Notes under the pieces: model-generated
Database searches by the model: none
What the model was told of the DNA's origin: nothing
Seen by the model: the letters and a program-made list of their open reading frames with translations, nothing else
Shown here: positions 51,095 through 60,136 of the stretch, in pieces
How positions within the stretch are numbered: position 1 is the stretch's first letter
How the letters are laid out: every line of letters starts with the position of its first letter
Assembly: GCF_030295405.1 (NCBI RefSeq)
Contig: NZ_AP027080.1
Location: 1,488,001 to 1,552,000 of the forward strand
Direction: 5' to 3'
Length of the DNA: 64,000 nucleotides
DNA from: Mesoterricola silvestris
Lineage (GTDB): Bacteria; Acidobacteriota; Holophagae; Holophagales; Holophagaceae
Made by a program: the position numbers and the translations under genes

Positions 51095-53233
51095 ATGCGC
51101 GAACGGATCGGCAAGTTCGAGATCGTCAAGATGATCGGGCACGGGTCCATGGGCGAGGTGTACCTGGCCAAGGATCCCCTCCTGGACCGCCCCGTGGCCG
51201 TGAAGACCATCCGCCTGAACGCGAGCTTCGCCCCGGAGGCCAACGCGCGCTTCGAGCGGGAGGCCCGGTCCGCCGGGTCCCTGAACCACCCCAACATCGT
51301 CACGGTCTTCGAATTCGGCGAGGACGAGGGCACCCACTACCTGGCCATGGAGTACGTGGACGGCGAGGACCTGGGGGCCGCCATCCGCGGCGGGGAGCAC
51401 AGCCGGGAGGACCTGCTGGAGCTCCTGGCCCAGGCCTGCGACGGGCTGGCCTTCGCCCATGACCACGGCATCATCCATCGGGACATCAAGCCGGCCAATA
51501 TCCTCGTGAGCCGCCGGGGCCGCAGGGCCCAGGCCAAGCTCATGGATTTCGGCGTGGCCGCCGTGGAGCAGTCCGAGCTCACCCAGAAGGGCAACTGGAT
51601 GGGCACCGCCAACTACATGGCCCCGGAGTACCTGGACACCGGCAAGGCCCTGCCCGCCTCGGATCTCTTCGCCATGGGGGTGGTGCTCTACGAGATCCTC
51701 ACGGGAGGCCGCAAGCCCTTCGCGGGGGAGACCCCCGCCTCCATCCTGGGCGCCATCCTGGGCCGGCCCCCGGCGCCCTTCACCCCGGAGGAGCTGGCCA
51801 CCCTGAACCCCGCCCTCCTGGCCCTTGTGGACCGCACCCTGGCCAAGGACCCCGCGGAGCGCTACCCCAGCGCGGACGCGCTGGCCGAGGCCATCCGGGA
51901 GGCCGCGGCCTCCCTGGCCCGGGGCCCCGGGGAGGTGCCCGCCGTGCGCACCCTGGTGGTGGGCAAGGGCGGCAAGGGCCAGTGCATGAGCCTGCGGGTG
52001 GCCCTGCGCCAGGCCGACCCGGGCATGCGCATCCTCGTCCTGCCCGGCCTCTACCGGGAATCCCTGGTTGTGGACAAGGACGTGACCCTCGTGGGCGAGG
52101 GCGGGGCCGCGGAGGTGGTGATCGAGAGCCTTCAGGGCCCCTGCCTCGCCCTGAACGCCGCCGACGTGCGCCTGGGCGGGCTCACCCTGCGCAGCGCCGA
52201 TTCCTCAGCGGCGCTCCAGGCCCTGCGGGGCCGGGTCCTGGCGGAAGGCTGCGCCTTCGAGGTGGCGGGGGGCCCGGCCATCCAGGTGGCGGGCACCGCG
52301 GCGGAACCCACCTTCCAGGACTGCCGGATCGGGGGGGCGGGCCCGGTGGCCGTCCTGGTCGAGGCCCATACCGTGGCGCGCCTGGAGGGCTGCGAAGTGG
52401 CCGGGGACTTCCTCGCCGGCGTGCGCGCCGGCGCCGGCGCCCGGGTCCTGCTCCATGGGTGCGCCCTGGGCGGAGGCCGGGGGGTGGGGGTCCACCTGCT
52501 GCCCGGTGCCCAGGCCACCCTGGAGGACTGCCGCATTTCGGGACAGGCCGCCGGGGGCGTCGAGGTGGAGGCCGAGGCCCGGGCCGAACTGCGCCGCTGC
52601 CGCATCCTGGATTCCGGGTCCATCGGCGTCCTGGCCCTGGAGCGGGGCCAGGCCACCCTGGACGACTGCGAACTGGGGGGCCACGCCCTGGCCGGGGTGC
52701 ACGGCGCCCACGGCGCCACCCTCACCCTCCGGCGCTGCCGCCTGGCCGGGAACGGGGGCCTGGGGGGCTCCATAACGGACCAGGGGCTGCTGGCCATGGA
52801 GGACTGCGAGCTCTCCGGCAATCAGGAACCCGCCGTGCTGGCCCACCGGGGCGCCACCGCGCAGCTGAAGTCCTGCAGGATCTTCGATGGGAAATCCTTC
52901 GGGGTCCTGTGCTCCTGGCGGGGCCGCGCCGTCCTGGAGGGCTGCGAGATCTACGGCAACGCCGGCACCGGCGCCAAGGTGGAGCCCGGCGGCAGCCTCC
53001 TCCTGGTGCGCTGCGACCTGCGCGACGGCAAGGACACCGGCATCCTGCTCCTGGAGGACGCCGAGGCGACGCTCGAGGAATGCGTGGTGCACCGCAACGC
53101 CCGGGGCGGGATCCTGCTGGCCCGGGAGGCCTCCGACCCCATCCTGCGGGGCGGGAACCGGCTGCAGGACGCCCTCATTCGCGAAACCGCCAGCGGCGAG
53201 GGGGTGAAGGTCGCACCGGTGAGGAAGGCCTGA
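51095..53233 (+). CDS. Ser/Thr protein kinase fused to a beta-helix
   Basis: A 712-residue protein. Residues 8-270 are a Hanks-type kinase: P-loop GHGSMGEVYLAK, Lys in VAVKTIRL, catalytic HRDIKPANIL, DFGVA, and APEYLDT in the activation segment. After a hinge (about 271-290) comes a right-handed parallel beta-helix of about 420 residues. At least 12 turns of about 23 residues carry LxxCxhxx (for example LEDCRISG, LRRCRILD, LDDCELGG), so a column of Cys would stack on one face. No membrane segment or signal peptide is visible, which is unusual since the sensor part of such kinases is normally outside the cell. It lies 11 bp after htpX. ATG 51095 has GGGAG ahead. Confidence 0.92.
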   Translation: MRERIGKFEIVKMIGHGSMGEVYLAKDPLLDRPVAVKTIRLNASFAPEANARFEREARSAGSLNHPNIVTVFEFGEDEGTHYLAMEYVDGEDLGAAIRGGEHSREDLLELLAQACDGLAFAHDHGIIHRDIKPANILVSRRGRRAQAKLMDFGVAAVEQSELTQKGNWMGTANYMAPEYLDTGKALPASDLFAMGVVLYEILTGGRKPFAGETPASILGAILGRPPAPFTPEELATLNPALLALVDRTLAKDPAERYPSADALAEAIREAAASLARGPGEVPAVRTLVVGKGGKGQCMSLRVALRQADPGMRILVLPGLYRESLVVDKDVTLVGEGGAAEVVIESLQGPCLALNAADVRLGGLTLRSADSSAALQALRGRVLAEGCAFEVAGGPAIQVAGTAAEPTFQDCRIGGAGPVAVLVEAHTVARLEGCEVAGDFLAGVRAGAGARVLLHGCALGGGRGVGVHLLPGAQATLEDCRISGQAAGGVEVEAEARAELRRCRILDSGSIGVLALERGQATLDDCELGGHALAGVHGAHGATLTLRRCRLAGNGGLGGSITDQGLLAMEDCELSGNQEPAVLAHRGATAQLKSCRIFDGKSFGVLCSWRGRAVLEGCEIYGNAGTGAKVEPGGSLLLVRCDLRDGKDTGILLLEDAEATLEECVVHRNARGGILLAREASDPILRGGNRLQDALIRETASGEGVKVAPVRKA

Positions 53234-53284
53234 CCCGGGCGCCCGCCGGGGGACGGCGGAGCGCGGCGGGCGAACCCGGTCCGG

Positions 53285-53797
53285 CTACTTCCTGAATTTA
53301 CTGAAGGTGGGCCGCACGAAGGTGAAGAGGTGCACGACGTCGTTCGTGTTCCTGACGACCTTTTTATACGTGACCGTGGAATAGTCGAAATCCTGGGCGT
53401 CTTCCACGTTGCTGAACTGGAACCAGTCGCAGTTCGAGCCGTTATTGTTGTTGACCATGATGTACTCGACCTGCGATTTCGCCCAGTCCCTGACCCGGAA
53501 GCCGTAGCTTCCAACCTCATCCCTATCCTTGTAGTGGGCCGCGAAAACCATGTCGACGGTCTCGCTCGGGCCGACCAGCCACCCGACATCGGGCATCTTC
53601 GCGTTGGCCGGTACGTTATTCGGCACGATCACCGCGACATCCCGGGTCCTGTACGTCATGGGACTGATGTAGAAGGGTTTCGCTGTCGTGTTCTTGAATT
53701 GCATCGCGCGGCGATGCACTTCGGCGTCCGCGGAAAGGTTGGGTGCCATGGCCGCGAAGGCGGCGAGGGCGAGCACGGCGGTACGAAGATTGGGCAT
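53285..53797 (-). CDS. Small exported protein of unknown function
   Basis: A 170-residue protein with a signal peptide (MPNLRTAVLALAAFAAMAP). The mature part is rich in aromatic residues and Asn (FYISPMTYRTRDVAVIVPNN, YIMVNNNNGSNCDWFQF), as in small beta-rich secreted proteins. I do not recognise it. GC is lower than in its neighbours and codon choice is different, so it may have been acquired. GGAGG lies four bases ahead of the ATG. The gap upstream (53798-53912) is AT-rich (CTATTTATTAAAC, CAATTATTAATTTTC) and could hold its promoter. Confidence 0.6.
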   Translation of the reverse strand: MPNLRTAVLALAAFAAMAPNLSADAEVHRRAMQFKNTTAKPFYISPMTYRTRDVAVIVPNNVPANAKMPDVGWLVGPSETVDMVFAAHYKDRDEVGSYGFRVRDWAKSQVEYIMVNNNNGSNCDWFQFSNVEDAQDFDYSTVTYKKVVRNTNDVVHLFTFVRPTFSKFRK

Positions 53798-53912
53798 GGA
53801 GCCTCCATGGGGTTGGGTACGACGAATCCACCCCGGGGTGTGCTTCCTCGCGGCGGGTTTCCAGTGCACAAACTATGCGCTATTTATTAAACTGCGCAAG
53901 TATTAACAATTA

Positions 53913-55184
53913 TTAATTTTCGGAATCCCCGCCCAGCATCGCGTCCAGGGTCGCCAGGGATTCGGGGCCCACTTCGGTGGAGACGAACCGGGTCAGGTCG
54001 GCCTGGGCCAGCAGCAGGGTGGGGTCCACGGCGTCGCAGAGGATGGCGATGGGAATCGCGCCCAGGCCCGCCACCTCGGCCTCGATGGCGCGCACCGCCT
54101 CCAGGGGCTCGGCGTCCCCGGCGCGGACCACGGAGAGATCCACGATGCACAGGCGCGGGGGATGCCGGCGGGGCTCCGCGGAGGTGAGGGCGGCAAGTTC
54201 GACCAGGGTCCCGGCTACCAGCAGGCGGTGGAAACCCGCCTCCCGCAGCCGCAGCTCCAGGTCGGCCCGATGGGGGCCGCCGGGCATGACCAGGCCCACG
54301 GCGGAGGCGCGCCGGCGGAGCCGGCGCAGGAGGTCGCCGGCGGCCATCTGGGCATCGGGGGGCCTCATCTCCGCGGCGGGTTCCAGGGTGCGGCCCTCGG
54401 CGCGCAGGGCCACCGCCCCTCCCTCCACCCGGGGACCGGAGCCCCGCTGCAGGCGGTCGCGCACCTCCAGGGCGGACTGGATGAGGGCCTCCTCCTCGGG
54501 GGTGAGGGAGGTGAAGTTGACGCCCAGGATCACTTCGCTGCCCCGCTCGGTGGCGTGGGTGCAGATGCCCCGGGCGTCCAGCAGGTGGATGCGGGGGAGG
54601 TCCTGCACACGCACCCGGGGGAAGCCCTTGCCCCGTTCGAAGAGGGCGGTGGAGGGCGGGATGCGCACGCCCGTGTCCAGGCGGATGACCCGGTCCACCC
54701 GCAGGGCCAGGCCGCCCAGGCTGATGTTCACCAGGGGGCCGGCCACACCCAGGCCCGGCAGGCCGGAATCCTGGAGGATCACGTAGGCGCTCTCCCGGGG
54801 CCGGAAGGGGTAGCGCTTGTGCACCCGGCGGTCCGAAAGCAGGAGGAAGGCGGGCCGCTCGAACCGGTACTGGAGGTACCCCTCCCGGGCCAGGAAGGTG
54901 ATGTGGCCCTCGTACCGCTGTTCCCCCGCGGCGCACAGGAACTGGAAGACGGCGCCCACCAGCAGCTCGTGGGGCAGGGGCCGCACCAGCTTGAGGACCA
55001 GGGCCTCCTCCTCCCAGTGCAGGCTCCGGATCGTGGAGAAGTAGGGCAGGGTGCTGGTGCCCTCCACGCGGATGGGGAACTCCGCCTCCGAATCGAAGAG
55101 TCCCTGGAAGATGTCCCTCAGGACGGCGGGATCCTCGATGCGGGTGCCGGGATCGGCGGGTTTGCCTGCCTTGAGCTTTGCCAT
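53913..55184 (-). CDS. PilZ-domain protein with C-terminal receiver-like domain
   Basis: A 423-residue protein. The N-terminus (about 20-110) resembles the YcgR-N domain and the middle is a PilZ domain for c-di-GMP: RRVHKRYPFRP holds RxxxR and VNISLGGLALRV holds the [DN]xSxGG site. The last 130 residues (about 290-423, VGLVMPGGPHRADLELRLRE, LCIVDLSVVRAGDAEP) are like a response-regulator receiver with one central Asp, although it lacks the N-terminal acidic pair. The protein may link c-di-GMP and phosphorylation signals. Its place 1 kb from the beta-helix kinase is suggestive only. Confidence 0.78.
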   Translation of the reverse strand: MAKLKAGKPADPGTRIEDPAVLRDIFQGLFDSEAEFPIRVEGTSTLPYFSTIRSLHWEEEALVLKLVRPLPHELLVGAVFQFLCAAGEQRYEGHITFLAREGYLQYRFERPAFLLLSDRRVHKRYPFRPRESAYVILQDSGLPGLGVAGPLVNISLGGLALRVDRVIRLDTGVRIPPSTALFERGKGFPRVRVQDLPRIHLLDARGICTHATERGSEVILGVNFTSLTPEEEALIQSALEVRDRLQRGSGPRVEGGAVALRAEGRTLEPAAEMRPPDAQMAAGDLLRRLRRRASAVGLVMPGGPHRADLELRLREAGFHRLLVAGTLVELAALTSAEPRRHPPRLCIVDLSVVRAGDAEPLEAVRAIEAEVAGLGAIPIAILCDAVDPTLLLAQADLTRFVSTEVGPESLATLDAMLGGDSEN

Positions 55185-55203
55185 GGCCTGCTCAGTATGT
55201 GCC

Positions 55204-56304
55204 TCAGACGTTGAAAAGGAAGTGCATCACGTCCCCGTCCTTCACGACGTACTCCTTGCCCTCGGAGCGCATGCGGCCCATCTCCTTGGCGCCCTGCTCC
55301 CCCTTGTGGGCGATGAAGTCCTCGAAGCCGATCACCTGGGCCCGGATGAAGCCCTTCTCGAAGTCCGTGTGGATGACCCCGGCGGACTGGGGGGCCGTGG
55401 CCCCGATGGGGATGGTCCAGGCCCGCACCTCCTTGACGCCGGCGGTGAAGTAGGTCTGGAGGTTGAGCAGCCGGAAGGAGGCCTGGATGAGCCGGTTGAG
55501 GCCCGGTTCGGAGAGCCCGGCCTCCTCCAGGAAGAGGGGGCGCTCCTCGGGGGCCAGTTCCTGGATCTCGGCTTCCAGCTTGGAGCAGATGGGGATCACG
55601 GGGCAGCCCCGCTGGGCGGCCGCGGCCACCAGGGCCGCGTAGTGGGGGTTGGCCATGGGGTCCGGGATATCGGCCTCGGAGATGTTGCCCACCAGGAGCA
55701 TGGGCTTGAGGGTGATGAAGCCGAAGGACTTCACCAGGGCGAGGTCCTCCTTGTACAGATCGGCGGTGGAGGCCCAGGCCCCGCCGTCCAGGGCGCCGTG
55801 CACCTTCTCCAGGGCGGCGACCAGCTGCTGGGATTCCTTGTTGCCGCTCTTGGCGATCTTGCGGTGGCGCTCCAGGGCCTTCTCGGCCCCGTCCAGGTCC
55901 TTGATGATCAGCTCGGTGTCGATGATGGCCAGGTCCCGCACGGGGTCCACGCCGCCCTCGACGTGGGTGACGTCCCCGTCCACGAAGCAGCGCACCACCT
56001 GGACGATGGCGTCGGTCTCGCGGATATTGGCGAGGAAGGCGTTGCCCAGGCCCTCGCCCTTGCTGGCGCCCCGCACGAGGCCGGCGATGTCCACGAATTC
56101 CTGGCTGGCGGGAAGCACCCGCTGGGGGTTCACGATCGCCGCCAGGTCGTCCAGGCGGGAATCCGGCACGTCCACGACGCCGGTATTGGGCTCGATGGTG
56201 CAGAAGGGATAATTGGCCGAGGCTGCTCCGGCCCGGGTCAAAGCATTGAAAAGGGTGGACTTACCAACATTGGGAAGGCCCACGATTCCGCACTGCACTG
56301 CCAT
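55204..56304 (-). CDS. ychF: Obg-like ribosome-binding ATPase YchF
   Basis: A 366-residue YchF/OLA1-family protein: P-loop GLPNVGKST, switch region [30 protein letters not shown], and the ATP-specificity motif NISEADIP. The C-terminal TGS domain ends DVMHFLFNV. It is full length. It lies after the PilZ gene's promoter side (20 bp between stop and start in the same direction). Confidence 0.97.
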   Translation of the reverse strand: MAVQCGIVGLPNVGKSTLFNALTRAGAASANYPFCTIEPNTGVVDVPDSRLDDLAAIVNPQRVLPASQEFVDIAGLVRGASKGEGLGNAFLANIRETDAIVQVVRCFVDGDVTHVEGGVDPVRDLAIIDTELIIKDLDGAEKALERHRKIAKSGNKESQQLVAALEKVHGALDGGAWASTADLYKEDLALVKSFGFITLKPMLLVGNISEADIPDPMANPHYAALVAAAAQRGCPVIPICSKLEAEIQELAPEERPLFLEEAGLSEPGLNRLIQASFRLLNLQTYFTAGVKEVRAWTIPIGATAPQSAGVIHTDFEKGFIRAQVIGFEDFIAHKGEQGAKEMGRMRSEGKEYVVKDGDVMHFLFNV

Positions 56305-56346
56305 TCGGTCTCCTTGTCCTGATCCACCAGTGTCTCAGGGCAGGGC

Positions 56347-57246
56347 TCAGCCGGGAAGGACCCGGACGGTGTAGGCCGAAGTTGTGGTGGCGCCCGCCCC
56401 CACCTGGAAGACCCCGGGCTTCTCGCCGAACTCGCCGTCGAAGGCCGCGGGACTGGCGAAGCCCCGCCAGGGTTCGATGCACACGAAGCCCGCGCCCGGC
56501 CGGGTCCAGATGCCCAGCTGCGGGAAGCCCTCCCAGCTCACCTCCACCACGGGGGCGCCGGGGGCCGAGTAGCGCAGGAAGCGGCTCTCCACCGGGTTGA
56601 AGATGAGGGCGTCCTCCTGGAAGATCTCGTCCCGCAGGGCCAGTTCCCGGTTCTTAAGGGGGCTGGGCTGGTTCCCCGCGCCCAGGAGGCCCCGGGCGTC
56701 CAGCACGGGCAGGAAGGCCATTTCGGGCTTCTCGAAGACCATGCGGTGTGATTCCCTGGGTATATCGGGATGCAGGGGCCAGCGGAAGGCGGGGTGCGCC
56801 CCGAGGCTGGCGAAGAGGACCGAACCGCCCGGGTTGTGCAGGTCGTACTGCACCCGCAGCTGGTTCCCGTCGATGCGGAAGGTGACGCACAGCTCGAAGG
56901 GGAAGGGGTAGGCCGCGCGGGTGCCCTCGTCGTCGCAAAGGCGCAGGGTGACGGAATGCGCGGTCAGGCGCTTGAGGGCCCATTCCCGGTCCCGGGCGAA
57001 GCCGTGGCGGCCCAGGGCGTGGTCCCGGCCCTTGTGGCGGAGCCGGTCGTTCTTGAGGGCCCCGACGATGGGGAAGAGATTGGGCGCCTGCCGTGCCCAC
57101 ACCGCGGGGTCGCCGTCCCACAGGAGGTCCATGCCGGAGCCGGTCTGGAGCCGGCAGAGCTCGGCGCCCGCGGTGCGCACCGAGGCGCGGAGCAGGTCGC
57201 CTGCGATATGGTACGTGCCCACGGTGGCCTCCCGAACGGTCATCAT
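56347..57246 (-). CDS. Aldose 1-epimerase family protein (LacX-like)
   Basis: A 299-residue galactose-mutarotase-fold enzyme: AGAELCRLQ near 25, HGFARDREW, GAHPAFRWPLHP with the catalytic-like His, and CIEPWRGFA. It matches the LacX-type branch, whose substrate is not firmly known. Start is ATG 57246 or 57243; the frame upstream runs into hisC and is not coding. It follows hisC by 14 bp. Confidence 0.85.
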   Translation of the reverse strand: MMTVREATVGTYHIAGDLLRASVRTAGAELCRLQTGSGMDLLWDGDPAVWARQAPNLFPIVGALKNDRLRHKGRDHALGRHGFARDREWALKRLTAHSVTLRLCDDEGTRAAYPFPFELCVTFRIDGNQLRVQYDLHNPGGSVLFASLGAHPAFRWPLHPDIPRESHRMVFEKPEMAFLPVLDARGLLGAGNQPSPLKNRELALRDEIFQEDALIFNPVESRFLRYSAPGAPVVEVSWEGFPQLGIWTRPGAGFVCIEPWRGFASPAAFDGEFGEKPGVFQVGAGATTTSAYTVRVLPG

Positions 57247-57260
57247 AGGCCCGGGGGCGC

Positions 57261-58394
57261 CTAGCGGCAACCGCAGCCCACGTTGTCCAGCACCACGGAG
57301 GCCGCGGCCCAGAAGGCCTCCATCTCCTCGGGCTTGCCCAGGGTGACCCGCACGTGGTTGGGCAGGTCGTAGCCGTGCATGGGGCGCACGATGACGCCCG
57401 CCCTCAGGAGGTCCTTGAACAGCTCCGGCGCGGGGAGGGCGCTCTCCAGCAGGATGAAGTTGCCGGCCATGCCCGTGGCCTTGCACTTGTGGTTGGCGGC
57501 CTCGGTGAAGAAGGCCTGGCGGGCCTCGGCGTTGCGGGCGCGGGAGAAGGCCTCGAAGGCGTAGTCCTGCACCGCCGTCTCCGCGGCCACCTGGGCCAGC
57601 ATGTTCGTGTTGAAGGGGCTGCGCACCCGCTCCAGGAGGGAGATGAGCTTGAGGTGGCCGACGCCGTACCCGATGCGCAGGGCGGCCAGGGAGTGGATCT
57701 TGGAGAAGGTGTGGAGCACGAGCAGGTTGCTGCGCTCGTCCAGGAACGACGCGGCGTCGGGGTAGGTCTCAGGATCCTCGTACTCCGAGTAGGCCTGGTC
57801 CACCACCAGGAGGATGTCGTCCCGCAGCTCGCGCACGAGCCGGGCCAGGCCCTCCCGGCCGAGCATGACGCCGGTGGGGTTGTTGGGGTTGCCCAGGAAG
57901 ACGATGCGGGTGTCCAGCTGCACCGCGCCCAGGATGGCGTCCACGTCCATTTCCGTGGGGCTGCACGGGCACTCGATGAACCGGCCCCCCGCGGTCTGGG
58001 TGGCGATGCCGTAGATGGCGAAGGAGTGCTTGGGGGCGACGCCGCTGCCGCCGCCCAGGAGCGCGGCCTTGGCGGCCATCTCGATGATCTCGGAGCTGCC
58101 GTTGCCCAGGATGATCTGGCCCAGGTTCAGCCCCCGGCGCTTGGCGATGGCCGAGCGCAGGTAGAAGCCGTCTGAGACGGGGTAGAGCCCCAGCCCCTCG
58201 TAGGCGCTGCCCGTGACGGCCTTGATGACGCGGGCCTTCACGGCCTCGCTGGGGCCCCAGGGGTTCTCGTTGCTGGCGAGCTTGACGATGGATTCCAGCG
58301 CGAGCTCCCGCTGCACCTCCTGGATGGGTTTCCCGGGGACGTAGAGGGGGATCTGCCGGAGCGTTTCAAAGGCCTGGTTGGACAGCAGAGTCAT
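57261..58394 (-). CDS. hisC: Histidinol-phosphate aminotransferase
   Basis: A 377-residue PLP-dependent enzyme of class I/II: SNENPWGPS, GNGSSEIIEM, NPNNPTGVM, DQAYSEYED and the PLP lysine in HTFSKIHSLAALRIGYG. It makes histidinol phosphate in histidine synthesis, although some relatives act on phenylalanine or tyrosine. AGGA lies eight bases ahead of ATG 58394; ten upstream codons in frame are less likely. No other his genes are in the window. Confidence 0.9.
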   Translation of the reverse strand: MTLLSNQAFETLRQIPLYVPGKPIQEVQRELALESIVKLASNENPWGPSEAVKARVIKAVTGSAYEGLGLYPVSDGFYLRSAIAKRRGLNLGQIILGNGSSEIIEMAAKAALLGGGSGVAPKHSFAIYGIATQTAGGRFIECPCSPTEMDVDAILGAVQLDTRIVFLGNPNNPTGVMLGREGLARLVRELRDDILLVVDQAYSEYEDPETYPDAASFLDERSNLLVLHTFSKIHSLAALRIGYGVGHLKLISLLERVRSPFNTNMLAQVAAETAVQDYAFEAFSRARNAEARQAFFTEAANHKCKATGMAGNFILLESALPAPELFKDLLRAGVIVRPMHGYDLPNHVRVTLGKPEEMEAFWAAASVVLDNVGCGCR

Positions 58395-58466
58395 GGCGGG
58401 GTCCTGTGGAGTAACCACTACCATGCCTCCACGCCAAGGCGTAATGCGTCACAACCTGGAAGTATT

Positions 58467-59063
58467 TTAGGCCGGCCGTTCCGAAAGGACCCGGTCGATG
58501 AGGCCGTATTCCTGGGCCTCGTCGGCGCTCATGAAATAATCACGATCCATGTCCTTCATGACCTTCTTGAGGTTCTGGCCCGTGTGCTTGGCCAGGGCGG
58601 CGGCGAGGTTGTCCTTCAGGCGCTGGATCTCCTTGAAGGTGATCTCGATGTCCGAAGCCTGCCCCTGGGCGCCGCCGGAGGGCTGGTGGATCATGATGCG
58701 GGCGCTGGGCAGGGCGAAGCGCTTGCCCTTGGTGCCGGCGGCCAGGAGGTGGGCGCCCATGGAGGCGGCCTGCCCGATGCAGTAGGTGACGATGTCGTTC
58801 TTCACGAACTGCATGGTGTCGTAGATGGCCAGGCCCGCGGTGACGCTGCCGCCGGGGCTGTTGATGTAGATCTGGATGTCCTTGTCCGGGTCCTCGCTCT
58901 CCAGGAAGAGCATCTGGGCCACCACGGCGTTGGCGACGGAATCGTCGATGGCGGTGCCCAGGAAGATGATGTTGTCCTTGAGCAGGCGGGAGTAGATGTC
59001 GTAGCTCCGCTCGCCCCGGGGGGTTTCCTCGATGACGATGGGCGGATAGTAGGCGCGTTCCAT
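58467..59063 (-). CDS. clpP: ATP-dependent Clp protease proteolytic subunit
   Basis: A 198-residue ClpP with Ser101 ([11 protein letters not shown]), His126 (MIHQPSGG) and Asp175 (MDRDYFMS) as the catalytic triad. The N-terminal [20 protein letters not shown] is typical and the length is standard. No clpX follows it in the window; the next gene is hisC. A 58-bp gap on its upstream side precedes a GH3 gene. Confidence 0.97.
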   Translation of the reverse strand: MERAYYPPIVIEETPRGERSYDIYSRLLKDNIIFLGTAIDDSVANAVVAQMLFLESEDPDKDIQIYINSPGGSVTAGLAIYDTMQFVKNDIVTYCIGQAASMGAHLLAAGTKGKRFALPSARIMIHQPSGGAQGQASDIEITFKEIQRLKDNLAAALAKHTGQNLKKVMKDMDRDYFMSADEAQEYGLIDRVLSERPA

Positions 59064-59121
59064 GGGTGCTCCTTCGGGGCTTAGGATACTTGCGTTGCGG
59101 ACGGCGTGGATAGCCTTATTG

Positions 59122-60135
59122 TTAATTTATAGATCCCGCCTCCTCCCGCACCTCCTCCACCCAGGCCCGCCACGCGTCGGGTTGGAAGGGCCCGGCATGG
59201 CAGTGCAGGAGCCGCCTCAGGCCGCGGAAGCGGGCCGCGGCGGGGGCCCAGAGGGTCTCGGGCATGCGGGCCGCGGCTTCGGCGCAGGCCAGGGAGGCCT
59301 CGGGGGTCTGGCACACCAGGAGGGCCTCGTGGCCCGCCAGAAGGCAGTGGCGCACCTTGTCCTCCCAGCTCCATCCCTCCGCCCCGCCCATCTGCAGGTC
59401 ATCGGGGATCCAGCGGGCCCGCACGCCCCAGGGGTTGCCGGCCACGCAGGGGGCGCTGAGGCTCGCGGGGAGGCCCTGGCTCCGGGGCACCTTGAGGTGG
59501 GCCACCATGACCAGGCGGTCCGCGTGGGCCAGGGCCCGGAAGGGGGCGAGGTTGGCGGCGATGGCCCCGGGGTCGAGGGTTTCGGGCAGGCCCACGTGGC
59601 TGTCCAGGCGGGTGCCGCCCAGGCCGGGGAAGTGCTTGAGGCAGCCCCGCACGCCCTGGGCCTCCAGGCCTTCCAGGAAGGCGCCGGCGGCGGCGATGGT
59701 CTCCTCCGGGTCGGCGCTGGCGCAGCGCCCGCCCAGGGCGGAATCCGGAGCCGGATCGTAGAGGTCGGCCACCGGCGCGAAGTCCACGTTGAAGCCCAGC
59801 ATGCGCAGCCCCCGGCCCCACAGGCCCCCCCAGCGCCGGCAGGCCTCGGCGCCGCCGCCCTCGAAGGCCGCCCGGAGCCCCGGGGTGAGGCCCACCCACT
59901 CCCGCAGCCGGCTCACGGCCCCCCCCTCCTGGTCCACGGCCACGGCCAGGGGGCCCCAGCGCTCCTGGAGCCCCCGGATGAGGGCGTGGCACCGGGCGGG
60001 GCCGTCCACGGGGTGGGGGTCCAGGTTCCGGGCGAAGAGCACGACGCCCCCGGGCTGGAAGCCCGGCTGCACCTGCACGGCGTCCAGGCCCGTGAAGCCG
60101 GTCCAGAGCAGGCGGTGCGCCGGGGACCGCTCCAC
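59122..60135 (-). CDS. nagZ: Glycoside hydrolase family 3 (NagZ-like)
   Basis: A 337-residue beta-N-acetylhexosaminidase of GH3: [27 protein letters not shown] and [14 protein letters not shown], the NagZ signature (KHFPGxGxxxxDSH). The nucleophile Asp is probably in PDDLQMGG. NagZ trims cell-wall muropeptides in recycling. The start is GTG; a single base separates it from the stop of the preceding response-regulator gene. Confidence 0.9.
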   Translation of the reverse strand: MERSPAHRLLWTGFTGLDAVQVQPGFQPGGVVLFARNLDPHPVDGPARCHALIRGLQERWGPLAVAVDQEGGAVSRLREWVGLTPGLRAAFEGGGAEACRRWGGLWGRGLRMLGFNVDFAPVADLYDPAPDSALGGRCASADPEETIAAAGAFLEGLEAQGVRGCLKHFPGLGGTRLDSHVGLPETLDPGAIAANLAPFRALAHADRLVMVAHLKVPRSQGLPASLSAPCVAGNPWGVRARWIPDDLQMGGAEGWSWEDKVRHCLLAGHEALLVCQTPEASLACAEAAARMPETLWAPAAARFRGLRRLLHCHAGPFQPDAWRAWVEEVREEAGSIN

Positions 60136-60136
60136 G

